DNA of 32,061 nucleotides from assembly GCA_938075585.1 (NCBI GenBank), contig CALJHG010000030.1, forward strand, positions 1 to 32,061, read 5' to 3'. The notes under the pieces are model-generated. The model was not told the DNA's origin. It did not search any database and saw nothing but the letters and a program-made list of their open reading frames with translations. The DNA comes from an uncultured Gammaproteobacteria bacterium. Its GTDB lineage: Bacteria; Pseudomonadota; Gammaproteobacteria; Ga0077536. Both the position numbers and the translations under genes were made by a program. Positions 8,464-17,843 of this stretch are shown piece after piece; the first letter of the stretch is position 1; every line of letters begins with the position of its first letter.

Positions 8464-9831
8464 ATGGCCGTCAGATTTAAAAAGAGATCGCGACTGATAT
8501 TGTTACCTCTTGTGTCGGTATTTATCTTTACTGTGGCTTTAAATTTTTGGGCGCACCAAAACCCCGCGAGAATCGATTTGACATCGGGCCACGTATACAC
8601 CCCAGATTCAAACGCGCTTGCTATCGTGGGAGGTTTGACTAAATCAATCAATATCACTTTTTTTTATGATGTTCGAAGCCGAGCGATGCAGGATGCACGT
8701 TACTTATTGGAATACTATGCACAACTATCACCTTATATTAATTTATCTGCACACGACCCAGTTCTGGAGCCAGCAATTGCGGAGCTGCATCAGGTGAAGT
8801 TTGCTGGTGCTGCTATTTTTGAGAGTAGTGGCCGGAGAGTCAGGCTAGAACAGCTTGACGAAGTACAATTTCTTAATGCGCTCATTCGCGTCTCTAGTGA
8901 TGCCGCAGGATTAGTCTGTTTTACTGATGGACATATAGAGAGTAACCCATTTAGTTTTCAATCTCATGACCATATCGAAAATGATGATCACGGCCATGAT
9001 CATTCGTTTGGTGGGCGACCACTTACCCTACATGAAAGGCATGGAATGGGAATGGCCAAGAATGCGTTGGAGACGATGGGATATAAGGTCGAGCAGAGGT
9101 TGCTGCTTGGAGGACCGAATGCTTTAGCGGATTGCTCTGTTGCAGTTGTCGCCTCGCCTCAAGCAGCTTTTTCTGCGAGAGAGAGCGCACAACTTGATAC
9201 ATATCTTAGAAATGGCGGACACGGACTATTTATGCTGGAACCATTTATCGAGAACGGATTGGATGAGCTGTTGGAAACTTACGGCATTGCTGTGTCGTTG
9301 ACCAGAATCGTGGATTCGAAAAATTACTACTGGACTGACCCGGGTACCCCTGCTGTGACAAACTATGAGAGGCATCGTCTGACTCGGAACTTACCACTTT
9401 CTTTTTTCCCTGGGGTGGCTGAAATCAAGCCTGCTGCCAATGGCATTCCCTCCGATGTTTCGATAGCACCGCTGATAAATACGAGCGAAGACTCCGTTAT
9501 CGCTAATCAAGATGAGCTCCAAGCTCGATCCCGAACAATTATGGTACTCGCGTCGAGAGAAATGAGTGGGGGAAGAATCATTGTTATTGGTGATGGAGAC
9601 TTTTCTACTAATTCCTTTTTCGGGGCTCTTGGTAACGGGCAATTGTTTCTCAATAGTATCAGCGAGTTATTGGATCAGAATAAGTTGGTTGATATAGTGC
9701 CGAGAAATTACGAATTAGGTACGATGCGGTTAAGTAATATTCAGCTAAAGAGTGTTTTTATCATCACGATCGTAGTGATTCCTTTTAGTTTGGTCATGAT
9801 TGGTCTGCTTGTTTGGCGCAGTCGGAGATAA
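8464..9831 (+). CDS. GldG-like ABC-type auxiliary/substrate-binding protein
   Basis: 455 aa with N-terminal TM (LILLPLVSVFIFTVALNFWA), RIDLTSGHVYTPDSNALAIVGGLTKSINITFFYDVRS, and C-terminal TM (SVFIITIVVIPFSLVMIGLLVWRSRR). Operonic with the ATPase and permease. Confidence 0.82.
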   Translation: MAVRFKKRSRLILLPLVSVFIFTVALNFWAHQNPARIDLTSGHVYTPDSNALAIVGGLTKSINITFFYDVRSRAMQDARYLLEYYAQLSPYINLSAHDPVLEPAIAELHQVKFAGAAIFESSGRRVRLEQLDEVQFLNALIRVSSDAAGLVCFTDGHIESNPFSFQSHDHIENDDHGHDHSFGGRPLTLHERHGMGMAKNALETMGYKVEQRLLLGGPNALADCSVAVVASPQAAFSARESAQLDTYLRNGGHGLFMLEPFIENGLDELLETYGIAVSLTRIVDSKNYYWTDPGTPAVTNYERHRLTRNLPLSFFPGVAEIKPAANGIPSDVSIAPLINTSEDSVIANQDELQARSRTIMVLASREMSGGRIIVIGDGDFSTNSFFGALGNGQLFLNSISELLDQNKLVDIVPRNYELGTMRLSNIQLKSVFIITIVVIPFSLVMIGLLVWRSRR

Positions 9832-10370
9832 CGGTGGGGTATCTATGGACGCTTCTGATGTGCATTGGAGTATTTTTGGCGTTCGATTCTTTTCGATCCA
9901 AGCCGCATCTGGGTCAAGAGCATTATCATGGTATGCAGGATGCTGGACAACTTTTATTATCTCGCCCATTCGAAATTTCGATTATTTTAGAAACCAAGCA
10001 ATTTACCTTCGTACAAGAAGGCGATGATTGGAGATATGTGACCCAAGAGGCATACGGTAATAGTCTGCAAGACTTGTTTAATGATGCTTTAACATTACTT
10101 TTAGTTGCTAAGGTCGAGAGAACTTTTTCTGTGCTCAAAACTGAGTTAAGTGACTATGGCATTAACGAGGAGGCACTTACCCTAGTGGCGACTGCTGAAA
10201 ATACAGACTTAAGTATCAGACAACGGTTTAAGTTCGGTAATGTTACACCAGATCTTTTTGGACAATACGTTTACGACGAGCAGGGCGCAGTAGTTCATAT
10301 TATACCTGCGTATCAAGGTCAGAATTTGAGAGATCTAATACTCCGCGTATCAGGTATAACTAATTACTGA
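9813..10370 (+). CDS. DUF4340-like membrane-anchored protein of the ABC/Gld-like operon
   Basis: 185 aa, overlaps the end of the GldG-like gene, N-terminal TM, EGDDWRYVTQEAYGNSLQDLFNDALTLLLVAKVE...LSDYGINEEALTL. Assigned largely by context. Confidence 0.6.
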   Translation: MAQSEITVGYLWTLLMCIGVFLAFDSFRSKPHLGQEHYHGMQDAGQLLLSRPFEISIILETKQFTFVQEGDDWRYVTQEAYGNSLQDLFNDALTLLLVAKVERTFSVLKTELSDYGINEEALTLVATAENTDLSIRQRFKFGNVTPDLFGQYVYDEQGAVVHIIPAYQGQNLRDLILRVSGITNY

Positions 10371-10488
10371 CGTATTTTCAGTTTGTAAAACTACGTCTAA
10401 AACCATTTTAGGATGGTATGGACTTATAGCTGAGAATTGACCCATAATTAGTGTTTCATAAAATAGATTTGCGATAGGGGAGATTGCG

Positions 10489-12369
10489 GTGAAGTTTGCA
10501 TCAAGACTGGTTTTAATCGTTACGTCAATATTATTGAGTTCTGGAGCTTTCTCCTCCGAAGACGGCAAGGCCGTCTATGACAAGCAATGTGCAAGCTGTC
10601 ACGATAATGCAGCTGGTCGAACACCTACAAAAAAAATGCTAAATGATCTCTCGGCGCAAGCCATCGTTACATCCCTCGAGACGGGTGTTATGCGTGTGAT
10701 AGGTCAGTGGAACATGGACGGAAGTCAAAGGGTGGCGGTCGCTGAATATTTGTCTGGGGAAAAATACGATGCCGCATGGGCTGCTGATGATAGTAATAGC
10801 TGCGCGTCGTCTGCTTTGGTGTCCAGTGATCCCTTTGAAAAACCGCACTGGAATGGCTGGGGTAATGGTGATGAGAATGCTCGTTTTCAACGTGCGGACA
10901 TGGCGGGATTAACTAAGGCAGATGTGGCTAATTTAGAGCTAGATTGGGTTTTCGCCTTTCCGGGCGAGACTAATGTCGAGAGTCAACCGACAGTGGTTGA
11001 TAATCGGATTTATATGGGCAGTAAAAGTGGCTTGTTGTATATGCTGGATGCCCGAAGCGGTTGCACATATTGGACGTTCCAAGCCGGCAGCAGTATTAAG
11101 AACTCAGTACTGATTAAGCAGGTTGGAGACGATGATAGGCTGATGGCATTTTTCGGAGATATTTCTGGTTGGATTTACTCATTAGATGCGATAACCGGCG
11201 AGTTAATTTGGAAAATTAGAGGCGACTCTCACCCCGCTGCCCGAATAGTAGGTGGAATACAGCATCATGATGGCTCCTTGTATGTGGGTATGACGTCGTT
11301 AGAGGAAGGGCTTGCTATAGACCCTAATTATTCTTGTTGCTCCTTTCGTGGAACAATTTTAAAAGTTGACGCTGCGACTGGGCGGACTATTTGGCAAACA
11401 TACACAATTGATGAGACGCCAAAAGCGCGGGGTAAAAACAAGCGCGGCAATTCTGTTATGGGTCCCTCTGGGGCAACGGTTTGGTCCGCGGTCACTTTGG
11501 ATAAGAAGTTAAACCGACTGTATGCGGCTACTAGTGATAACTACTCCCAACCCGCTACGGGTACTTCAGACTCTATCGTCGCTTTATCAATGAGTACCGG
11601 TAAGATCGAATGGGTTTATCAAGGACTTGTGGGTGATGCCTGGAACGCAGCTTGTCAGAATGGTACAGGTGAAAATTGTCCAGATGACGCAGGTCCCGAT
11701 GAGGATATGGGCTCGTCTCCAATGCTAATGACTTTGCCGTCGGGGAAAAGAATTTTGGCGGCTGGTCAGAAGACCGGTGTCTTGCATGTTATGGATCCTG
11801 ACAACAATGGAAAACTGTTGTGGCAAAAGAAGTTGGCGGAGGGTGGTATCTTAGGCGGCATCGAGTGGGGTCCCGCTAATGATGGAGAGCAGATTTATGT
11901 GGCTGCGGCAGATGCTACTTGGCGAGAGCAAAGATTTCTTTCCGCTGATACTGAACTGAACCCCGAGACAGGAGGTGGTATGTTCGCGCTTGATCCCGCA
12001 AGCGGTAAAATTAATTGGGAGGCTCCTCCCGGTAGTTGTGAGGGTCGGATTGGATCTCCAAATAAGTGCAGTCCTGCCCAAAATGCCGGAGTGACAGCAA
12101 TTCCGGGTGTCGTTTTTTCGGGAGCTTTAAGTGGAATTCTAAAGGCTTACGACACCGAAAACGGCCAAGTCGTCTGGGAGTACGATACTGTCAGAGATTT
12201 CAGTTCGGTCAATGGTGCGAAAGCTCGAGGAGGGGCATTAGATGGCCCAGGCACCGTCGTGGTGGATGGTACTGTTTTTGTGACATCCGGATACGCTAAA
12301 TTTGGCGCGCATGGAGGCAATGTATTGCTGGCGTTTAAGCCAAAAAATCAATTGACGATGAACGACTAA
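10489..12369 (+). CDS. Cytochrome c-PQQ dehydrogenase, polyvinyl-alcohol dehydrogenase-like quinoprotein
   Basis: 626 aa with signal peptide, N-terminal heme motif CASCH, repeated beta-propeller W motifs (GLLYMLDARSGCTYWTFQAG; GWIYSLDAITGELIWKI; GTILKVDAATGRTIWQTY), and adjacent Cys-Cys (NYSCCSFRG) as in quinoprotein alcohol dehydrogenases. Confidence 0.88.
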   Translation: MKFASRLVLIVTSILLSSGAFSSEDGKAVYDKQCASCHDNAAGRTPTKKMLNDLSAQAIVTSLETGVMRVIGQWNMDGSQRVAVAEYLSGEKYDAAWAADDSNSCASSALVSSDPFEKPHWNGWGNGDENARFQRADMAGLTKADVANLELDWVFAFPGETNVESQPTVVDNRIYMGSKSGLLYMLDARSGCTYWTFQAGSSIKNSVLIKQVGDDDRLMAFFGDISGWIYSLDAITGELIWKIRGDSHPAARIVGGIQHHDGSLYVGMTSLEEGLAIDPNYSCCSFRGTILKVDAATGRTIWQTYTIDETPKARGKNKRGNSVMGPSGATVWSAVTLDKKLNRLYAATSDNYSQPATGTSDSIVALSMSTGKIEWVYQGLVGDAWNAACQNGTGENCPDDAGPDEDMGSSPMLMTLPSGKRILAAGQKTGVLHVMDPDNNGKLLWQKKLAEGGILGGIEWGPANDGEQIYVAAADATWREQRFLSADTELNPETGGGMFALDPASGKINWEAPPGSCEGRIGSPNKCSPAQNAGVTAIPGVVFSGALSGILKAYDTENGQVVWEYDTVRDFSSVNGAKARGGALDGPGTVVVDGTVFVTSGYAKFGAHGGNVLLAFKPKNQLTMND

Positions 12370-12376
12370 ATTAGTG

Positions 12377-13033
12377 TTAGAACAGCTCCGCTAAGCCCAA
12401 TGGTCTTTGTTCTGCGTCGCCCTCGAAAGGAGCTTCATCTTCAAATGGCATACTGGATTGGCCACAAACGAACTGACTAGTAATGCACGCGATGTGAATA
12501 CCGTGAAGGCGAGCTGTTTCTCGATCACTTTGGGGCGGAGCTATTTCAGATGACTCATCAATGTTAGCCTGCGCCATCACGCCGACATAGCCGCCAATAC
12601 GGTTCAAGTCGTTTTCACTGCCTTCAGAGGAGTAGTGGCCACCCAATATGGGTTGTGGAACCCAAATCATTGCCATCTGACTTGCAAAAATAAACATTTG
12701 ATTTAGACAATTAAGTTTGTCTCCAGAGCGTCCTGCCGAGACGGTGAAACCAGAAGCGATTTTATTTTTCCACATCCTTTTTAACCAGACTTCTCCTGCC
12801 AGTTTTTCTACGAATAGTTTGAACTTGCCAGAGACGCTTCCAATGTAGGTGGGAGAACCAAAAACTATTGCTTGTGAGCCATGCAGCAGTGACCAATTTT
12901 CCTCAACTTTATCAACGTGTACTAGGTGCCCAGAAGCATTCTTTATAGAATTAATACCAGATGCTATTGAGTTAGCGAGAACCTCAGTTTGGCCCTTAAA
13001 ATTGCTGTCATATACGATACTTATGTTAACCAC
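12377..13033 (-). CDS. Flavodoxin / NAD(P)H-quinone oxidoreductase-like flavoprotein
   Basis: ISIVYDSNFKGQTEVLANSIASGI (FMN phosphate loop), AIVFGSPTYIGSVSGKFKLFVEKL. The ORF opens at 13108, but a GTG start near 13033 (VVNISIVYDSN) fits the fold better. Confidence 0.82.
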   Translation of the reverse strand: MVNISIVYDSNFKGQTEVLANSIASGINSIKNASGHLVHVDKVEENWSLLHGSQAIVFGSPTYIGSVSGKFKLFVEKLAGEVWLKRMWKNKIASGFTVSAGRSGDKLNCLNQMFIFASQMAMIWVPQPILGGHYSSEGSENDLNRIGGYVGVMAQANIDESSEIAPPQSDRETARLHGIHIACITSQFVCGQSSMPFEDEAPFEGDAEQRPLGLAELF

Positions 13034-13230
13034 TTCTTTCCTGCTACGAATATTTTTCAAGGGCCTAGTATCAGTGGTTTCTAGTATGGGGTCTACTGTT
13101 CTGGGCAATATAGCTGACTAGACGATGTGCGACTTATACTGACAAGTCCGTTTAACGCATATATATGTTGACTATTTGTCCTTAAGTAGCAATTATTGGA
13201 TTTAGTGGCATTTTTTTGTATAGAGGGATT

Positions 13231-14127
13231 ATGGACAGATGGACCGAGATACGTACCGCTTACCAGGTCGCCAAATTTGGCACGGTAAGTGCTGCAGCTG
13301 ATAGCTTGGGGATCCACCGAGCTACAGTGATTCGGCATATTGATGCCTTAGAGGCTGAGCTTGGTGGTAAGGTTTTTCATCGTCACGCGCGCGGATATAC
13401 CGTCACAGAAGTTGGTGAAGACTTGATGCGAGTGGCGCAGCGAACGGAAGAGCATTTCGAAGGCTTAGCTGGACGAACTAAGGGCAGGGCTGGGGAAATA
13501 ACCGGGGAGCTAATACTCACCTCACCCAAGGGAATTAGTCCCCTGTTGCTGCCGGTCATACGCTCTTTTCAGCATCTGAATCCTCAAACGAGGGTTAATT
13601 ATCGTACCAGCCCTGAACTCTTCAGGTTGGAATATGGCGAGGCCCATGTAGCAGTAAGAGCTGGACGTAAGCCCACTGATCTGGATAACGTCGTATTACC
13701 CTTTTTATCCATTCGAAGAGCATTGTATGCGCACAAGAATTACTTGCAGTCATTCGACATGAAGATACCTAAAAATAAAAGCGAATATGCGAAACATACT
13801 CTCGTGACGACTGATGGAAATACTTTTGTGCACGATCTTTTCAAGAGTTGGATTTCTGACAATATTCCGGACGAGACTAGACGTTTTGTCAGCACGAGTT
13901 ATCTGATTGGCGAGGAGGCTGTGTACAATGGAATTGGAATAGGATTTTGTCCTACTTTTGTCGCCGCAGAGAAACCTGACCTAGTAATGATCGCTCCTCC
14001 GCGCGAAGAGTGGGATGTGAAGCTTTGGATCTTGTCTCACGGGGATATATTTCGAACTGCAAAAGTTCAAAGCTTTTTAAAGCTTCTCAGGGATGATAAT
14101 TATCTTTCGAGCTTTTCGTTCTCCTAG
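13231..14127 (+). CDS. LysR-family transcriptional regulator
   Basis: N-terminal HTH MDRWTEIRTAYQVAKFGTVSAAADSLGIHRATVIRHIDALEAELGGKVFHRHARGYTVTEVGEDL, followed by a substrate-binding-domain-like region. Divergent from the flavodoxin-like gene. Confidence 0.92.
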   Translation: MDRWTEIRTAYQVAKFGTVSAAADSLGIHRATVIRHIDALEAELGGKVFHRHARGYTVTEVGEDLMRVAQRTEEHFEGLAGRTKGRAGEITGELILTSPKGISPLLLPVIRSFQHLNPQTRVNYRTSPELFRLEYGEAHVAVRAGRKPTDLDNVVLPFLSIRRALYAHKNYLQSFDMKIPKNKSEYAKHTLVTTDGNTFVHDLFKSWISDNIPDETRRFVSTSYLIGEEAVYNGIGIGFCPTFVAAEKPDLVMIAPPREEWDVKLWILSHGDIFRTAKVQSFLKLLRDDNYLSSFSFS

Positions 14128-14146
14128 CAATTTAAAGAGAGCTTCT

Positions 14147-14322
14147 GATGAGCCTGATCGAATTGGCAATTCGGTTTTTCTTAATCGCAATCGTTGTGGA
14201 GATTTGTTACGGATTACTAGTGAAATGTCACACTTATAACTTTAGCGATAGCATAAGTAGTCTGCAACTAGGTATGATCAGCAGACTTGTTGGATTGCTT
14301 CACTATGCTTTGCTGGTCCTCT
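14147..14322 (+). pseudogene. Possible truncated N-terminus of a sterol desaturase/fatty acid hydroxylase-like membrane protein
   Basis: MSLIELAIRFFLIAIVVEICYGLLVKCHTYNFSDSISSLQLGMISRLVGLLHYALLVL then TAA. The E..Y.......YN..D...SL.LG pattern resembles the family N-terminus. No His-box domain follows in any frame. Confidence 0.4.
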
Positions 14323-14655
14323 AATTACTCAATTAGTCTCTGTTTTCGATATTACTCCATACCTTTGTCTATAAGAGGATCTTTCTTCTCTATAGTGGTT
14401 TTTCTCATCTCTTACAGTTTGCAAATTACGGCGCTGCAAAAAGCTAAATTTGTGTACCCTTCGGAGTGAGGTTAATTACCACACACAAAGAAATTGACAA
14501 AATCTATTTCATACAGGCAGACTAGTTTGAGTGATTCCTCTACTGGTGCGTAGAGAAATAGGGAGCGTTTCGTTTTTATTTTATCATAAGTCCGTGCTTA
14601 TACATTGCTCCTGGCCAAATTTTTAACTTGTTTAAATTTGAGAAGGGTGACAATT

Positions 14656-15066
14656 ATGGGGCGTAAAACGGGTGTCCAAGAAAACAGAAGTCATGTGCAA
14701 TCTGATGACTTTATTACTCGAACTCATGTTCTTCCTCTGCTAGTTGACAAAAATAAGCGAGAACAACTTATCGAAGAGCATCGTAAAAATCCAATAGGTT
14801 TGCCAGGGAAGAGAGGGCGAGCAGCAGTTCGCCATAGTGCAGATCTGGCGCGCGTGTTAGATAAATTCCGACGCCAAGGGATGGATGGTAAGTACGTGAG
14901 AGTATGCGTAACTCCGCACACTGGCTATAAGATTGGGATCACTTCGGGAGTACGAGGGGTGCCAGTTAAAATATTAAGCAAGATCTATCCGTCAGAAGAT
15001 GCGTGTGAGCATGCTATTTTCAAGAAGCGCGTAACTGACTTACTTAAGAAATATAAGTGCTTGTAA
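14656..15066 (+). CDS. N,N-dimethylformamidase small (alpha) subunit-like protein
   Basis: MGRKTGVQENRSHVQ...LIEEHRKNPIGLPGKRGRAAVRHSADLARVLDKFRRQGMDGKYVRVCVTPHTGYKIGITSGVRGVPVKILSKIYPSEDACEHAIFKKRVTDLLKKY, directly upstream of the large-subunit gene. The track ORF starts at 14605, but ATG 14656 follows GAAGGG. Confidence 0.65.
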   Translation: MGRKTGVQENRSHVQSDDFITRTHVLPLLVDKNKREQLIEEHRKNPIGLPGKRGRAAVRHSADLARVLDKFRRQGMDGKYVRVCVTPHTGYKIGITSGVRGVPVKILSKIYPSEDACEHAIFKKRVTDLLKKYKCL

Positions 15067-15133
15067 AAAGTTCAATACATGCGAACTAAGTCAAACAATT
15101 TTATCTAAAGCATTTTCAAAGAGGGGAGCTTTA

Positions 15134-17491
15134 ATGTTAAGAATTACAGGTTATAGCGATAAGTACTCGGTCTGTCCCGGCGATCGGCTTAAGTTTTACG
15201 TGAATTCCGAAAAAAAAGAAAGTTATGATGTTGATATTGTAAGACTAATTCATGGAGATACAAATCCTGATGGTCCTGGATTTAAAGAGAAGGTAATTAA
15301 AGCGCCGTGTAACAAAAGCTATGAGGGGAAAAGCCAAAAAATTCATGGTGGTTCTTACGTCTGCGTTCAGCCAGATCATCGAATGGATACCTCAAGTTTT
15401 ACTCTGCAGGCTTTCATTTTTCCGACTACTCCCGATAAAGGGGTTCAGGGTCTGATTACCAAATGGATTGAGCCACAGCAAAGTGGGTTTGGAATGTTCA
15501 TAGATGAAAACGGATGCTTGGCATGTTGGGTAGGAAATGGGAAAGGACAGGTTGCCAAGATCTCTAGCAAAAAGCCACTGATGCGTAAGGTTTGGTATTT
15601 GGCTGCGGTCTCTTATGACGCGAAAACGCGGCGCATAAAGATCATACAAGAGCCTGTGGTCACACCTACTAATGGTGGTCTTGGTCTTTCGATGTTACAT
15701 CCGTCATCACACACGACTGGATCAGTCTCTCAGGTAGTCAAAGTCAAACCGGAACTTAATACTTCACCTTTGTTGATCGCAGCAGCTACTAAACGAATTA
15801 ACTCAGGCCGGTGCGTAAAAGGTGATCATTATAAAGAGGCACTTGAGGAGTTTCCGTTACCAGAGCAAGACTGTGTTTATAACGGTAAGATCGATAGGCC
15901 CCGCTTCTCTAACAAGGCGTTGGACAAACATGAGATCCATACCTTGGCAAGAGGGTTTGAAACGTCTCCCGCAGATCTGCGCGCATCAGTGGTAGCGGCG
16001 TGGGATTTTCATGCGAATATTTCTGATAATATTGCGTCATGTCAAGTTATTGACGTATCTCCTAACAAGCTGAATGGTTTTATCATTAATTTGCCGGTTC
16101 GAGGCATGACGGGCTATAACTGGACCAGTGATGATATTGTGTATCATCATGTGCCGCACGAATACGGGGCTATTCATTTTCATGATGACGATATTGATGA
16201 TGCACGGTGGGAAGAAAGCTTCAGCTATGAAATCCCGAAAAATTTAAAAAGCGGCATCTATGGTGCGCGTTTGCGTATAGGGGGCAAAGAATCGCCAGAG
16301 ACGGAAGATTATGTGCCATTTTTCGTGAGACCTCCGCTCGGTAAAGCGACTGCAAAGGTCTGTTTTATTGTGCCGACTAATTCGTATTTGGCATATTCTA
16401 ACGACAACTTGGCTACCAACTCGGTAGTAGCTGAATTATTGGCTGGTCGTGTCCCTATTATGCAGGCGTCTGACTTATACCTGAATGAACACCGTGAGTA
16501 TGGACTGTCAACGTACTCATGTCACTCTGATGGCAGTGGCGTTTGTTACTCGACACGCCTTCGTCCAATTCTCAATATGAGGCCAAAATATCGTCACTGG
16601 CTTTCACCGTCATTATGGCAGCTTAATGCTGATCTTCACCTGACGGACTGGTTAGAAGAAAAGGGCATTGAGTATGACATTCACACAGATGAAGATTTAG
16701 ACCGCGAAGGAGTTGATTTGTTAAATCGATACCAAGTGGTGTTAACTGGCAGTCATCCTGAGTACTCTTCTGAAAATATGCTAGTAGCCTATGAGTCTTA
16801 CCAGCAGGCTGGTGGACGATGGATGTATATGGGGGCCAACGGATTCTATTGGGTCAGTCAGTACCATCCAAATAATTCAAATATTATTGAAGTCCGAAAA
16901 GGGGAGGCTGGGACTCGTGCGTGGACCGCTAATCCCGGCGAGTACAATAATGCTTTTGACGGTAAGTACGGTGGCATGTGGCGGGCTCGAGGACGCATGC
17001 CGACAAAAGTATGTGGTTTGACATTTACGGCCTACGGTTTCGATGTTTCTACTTTTTATAGAAGGGAGCCGGATTCGAATCGTAAAGAGTGTGCTTGGAT
17101 CTTTAAAGGTATCAAGGATAATGAGATTATTGGTGATTTTGGACTAGTTGGCGGAGGTGCTGCTGGTCTCGAGATCGATCGATATGATTTGGAGTTCGGT
17201 ACACCGCATGAAGCATTTTTACTCGCACGTTCAGAAGGTCATACCGATCTTATGATGCAAGTGAACGAAGAAATACATTTTACAGTCCGCGGGTATTATG
17301 GAGGCGGCGACGAGAATCCGATGGTACGGGCTGATATGATTTATTACAAAACGCCAAATGATGGGGCATTATTTGCTCCTGGTTCGTTAGCTTGGTGTGG
17401 CAGTTTGTCTCATGATAACTACAATAATAATGTTTCAAAACTGACTGAAAATGTGTTGCGAGGGTTTTTAAAGCCCGGTGCTTTACCTTAG
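15134..17491 (+). CDS. N,N-dimethylformamidase large (beta) subunit-like protein
   Basis: 785 aa, AGAGGGGAG RBS. LamG-like N-terminal region (TSSFTLQAFIFPTTPDKGVQGLITKW...LAAVSYD), then SGIYGARLRIGGKESPETEDYVPFFVRPPLGKATAKVCFIVPTNSYLAYSND and VVLTGSHPEYSSENMLVAYESYQQAGGRWMYMGANGFYW. Confidence 0.85.
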   Translation: MLRITGYSDKYSVCPGDRLKFYVNSEKKESYDVDIVRLIHGDTNPDGPGFKEKVIKAPCNKSYEGKSQKIHGGSYVCVQPDHRMDTSSFTLQAFIFPTTPDKGVQGLITKWIEPQQSGFGMFIDENGCLACWVGNGKGQVAKISSKKPLMRKVWYLAAVSYDAKTRRIKIIQEPVVTPTNGGLGLSMLHPSSHTTGSVSQVVKVKPELNTSPLLIAAATKRINSGRCVKGDHYKEALEEFPLPEQDCVYNGKIDRPRFSNKALDKHEIHTLARGFETSPADLRASVVAAWDFHANISDNIASCQVIDVSPNKLNGFIINLPVRGMTGYNWTSDDIVYHHVPHEYGAIHFHDDDIDDARWEESFSYEIPKNLKSGIYGARLRIGGKESPETEDYVPFFVRPPLGKATAKVCFIVPTNSYLAYSNDNLATNSVVAELLAGRVPIMQASDLYLNEHREYGLSTYSCHSDGSGVCYSTRLRPILNMRPKYRHWLSPSLWQLNADLHLTDWLEEKGIEYDIHTDEDLDREGVDLLNRYQVVLTGSHPEYSSENMLVAYESYQQAGGRWMYMGANGFYWVSQYHPNNSNIIEVRKGEAGTRAWTANPGEYNNAFDGKYGGMWRARGRMPTKVCGLTFTAYGFDVSTFYRREPDSNRKECAWIFKGIKDNEIIGDFGLVGGGAAGLEIDRYDLEFGTPHEAFLLARSEGHTDLMMQVNEEIHFTVRGYYGGGDENPMVRADMIYYKTPNDGALFAPGSLAWCGSLSHDNYNNNVSKLTENVLRGFLKPGALP

Positions 17492-17495
17492 ACCT

Positions 17496-17843
17496 ATGAA
17501 GGATCGCAGCTCGCATATGCCATTGATTTCGCCACCGACCGGAAAACATGTCTTGCCAACGCGAAAAGAAGACTTGTCTAGTTTGGAGCAGGCGGTCACT
17601 GGAGGGCTCGACCCTGATAAATTGAGTGACCTGGCAGAGGTTCTGTTTGCGTTTAATAATTATAGAGTCGGGCCCATGAAAGGGTTTTACGTCGTGGTTG
17701 AAATTGAACCAGCAAAGAAATGGTGCGTTGGTCAACTATGCGCGGATCGGTCTAAACCCCTCAAGCTCTTTGACAAAAAGCTTTACAAAACCTCTAAAGG
17801 TGCGCAAAGAGCGGCTGAAAGACTGCGAGTCAGTAATGCGTAG
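17496..17843 (+). CDS. Second small DMFase-alpha-like ORF, apparent paralog of 14656..15066
   Basis: MKDRSSHMPLISPPTG...LSDLAEVLFAFNNYRVGPMKGFYVVVEIEPAKKWCVGQLCADRSKPLKLFDKKLYKTSKGAQRAAERLRVSNA aligns by eye with the upstream small ORF (see findings). Confidence 0.6.
   Translation: MKDRSSHMPLISPPTGKHVLPTRKEDLSSLEQAVTGGLDPDKLSDLAEVLFAFNNYRVGPMKGFYVVVEIEPAKKWCVGQLCADRSKPLKLFDKKLYKTSKGAQRAAERLRVSNA

Noticed and set aside
14287-14469. ORF 14287..14469 (+), 60 aa hydrophobic peptide
   Set aside because: Overlaps the decayed desaturase-like region, has no clear RBS and looks compositionally random; not called as a CDS.
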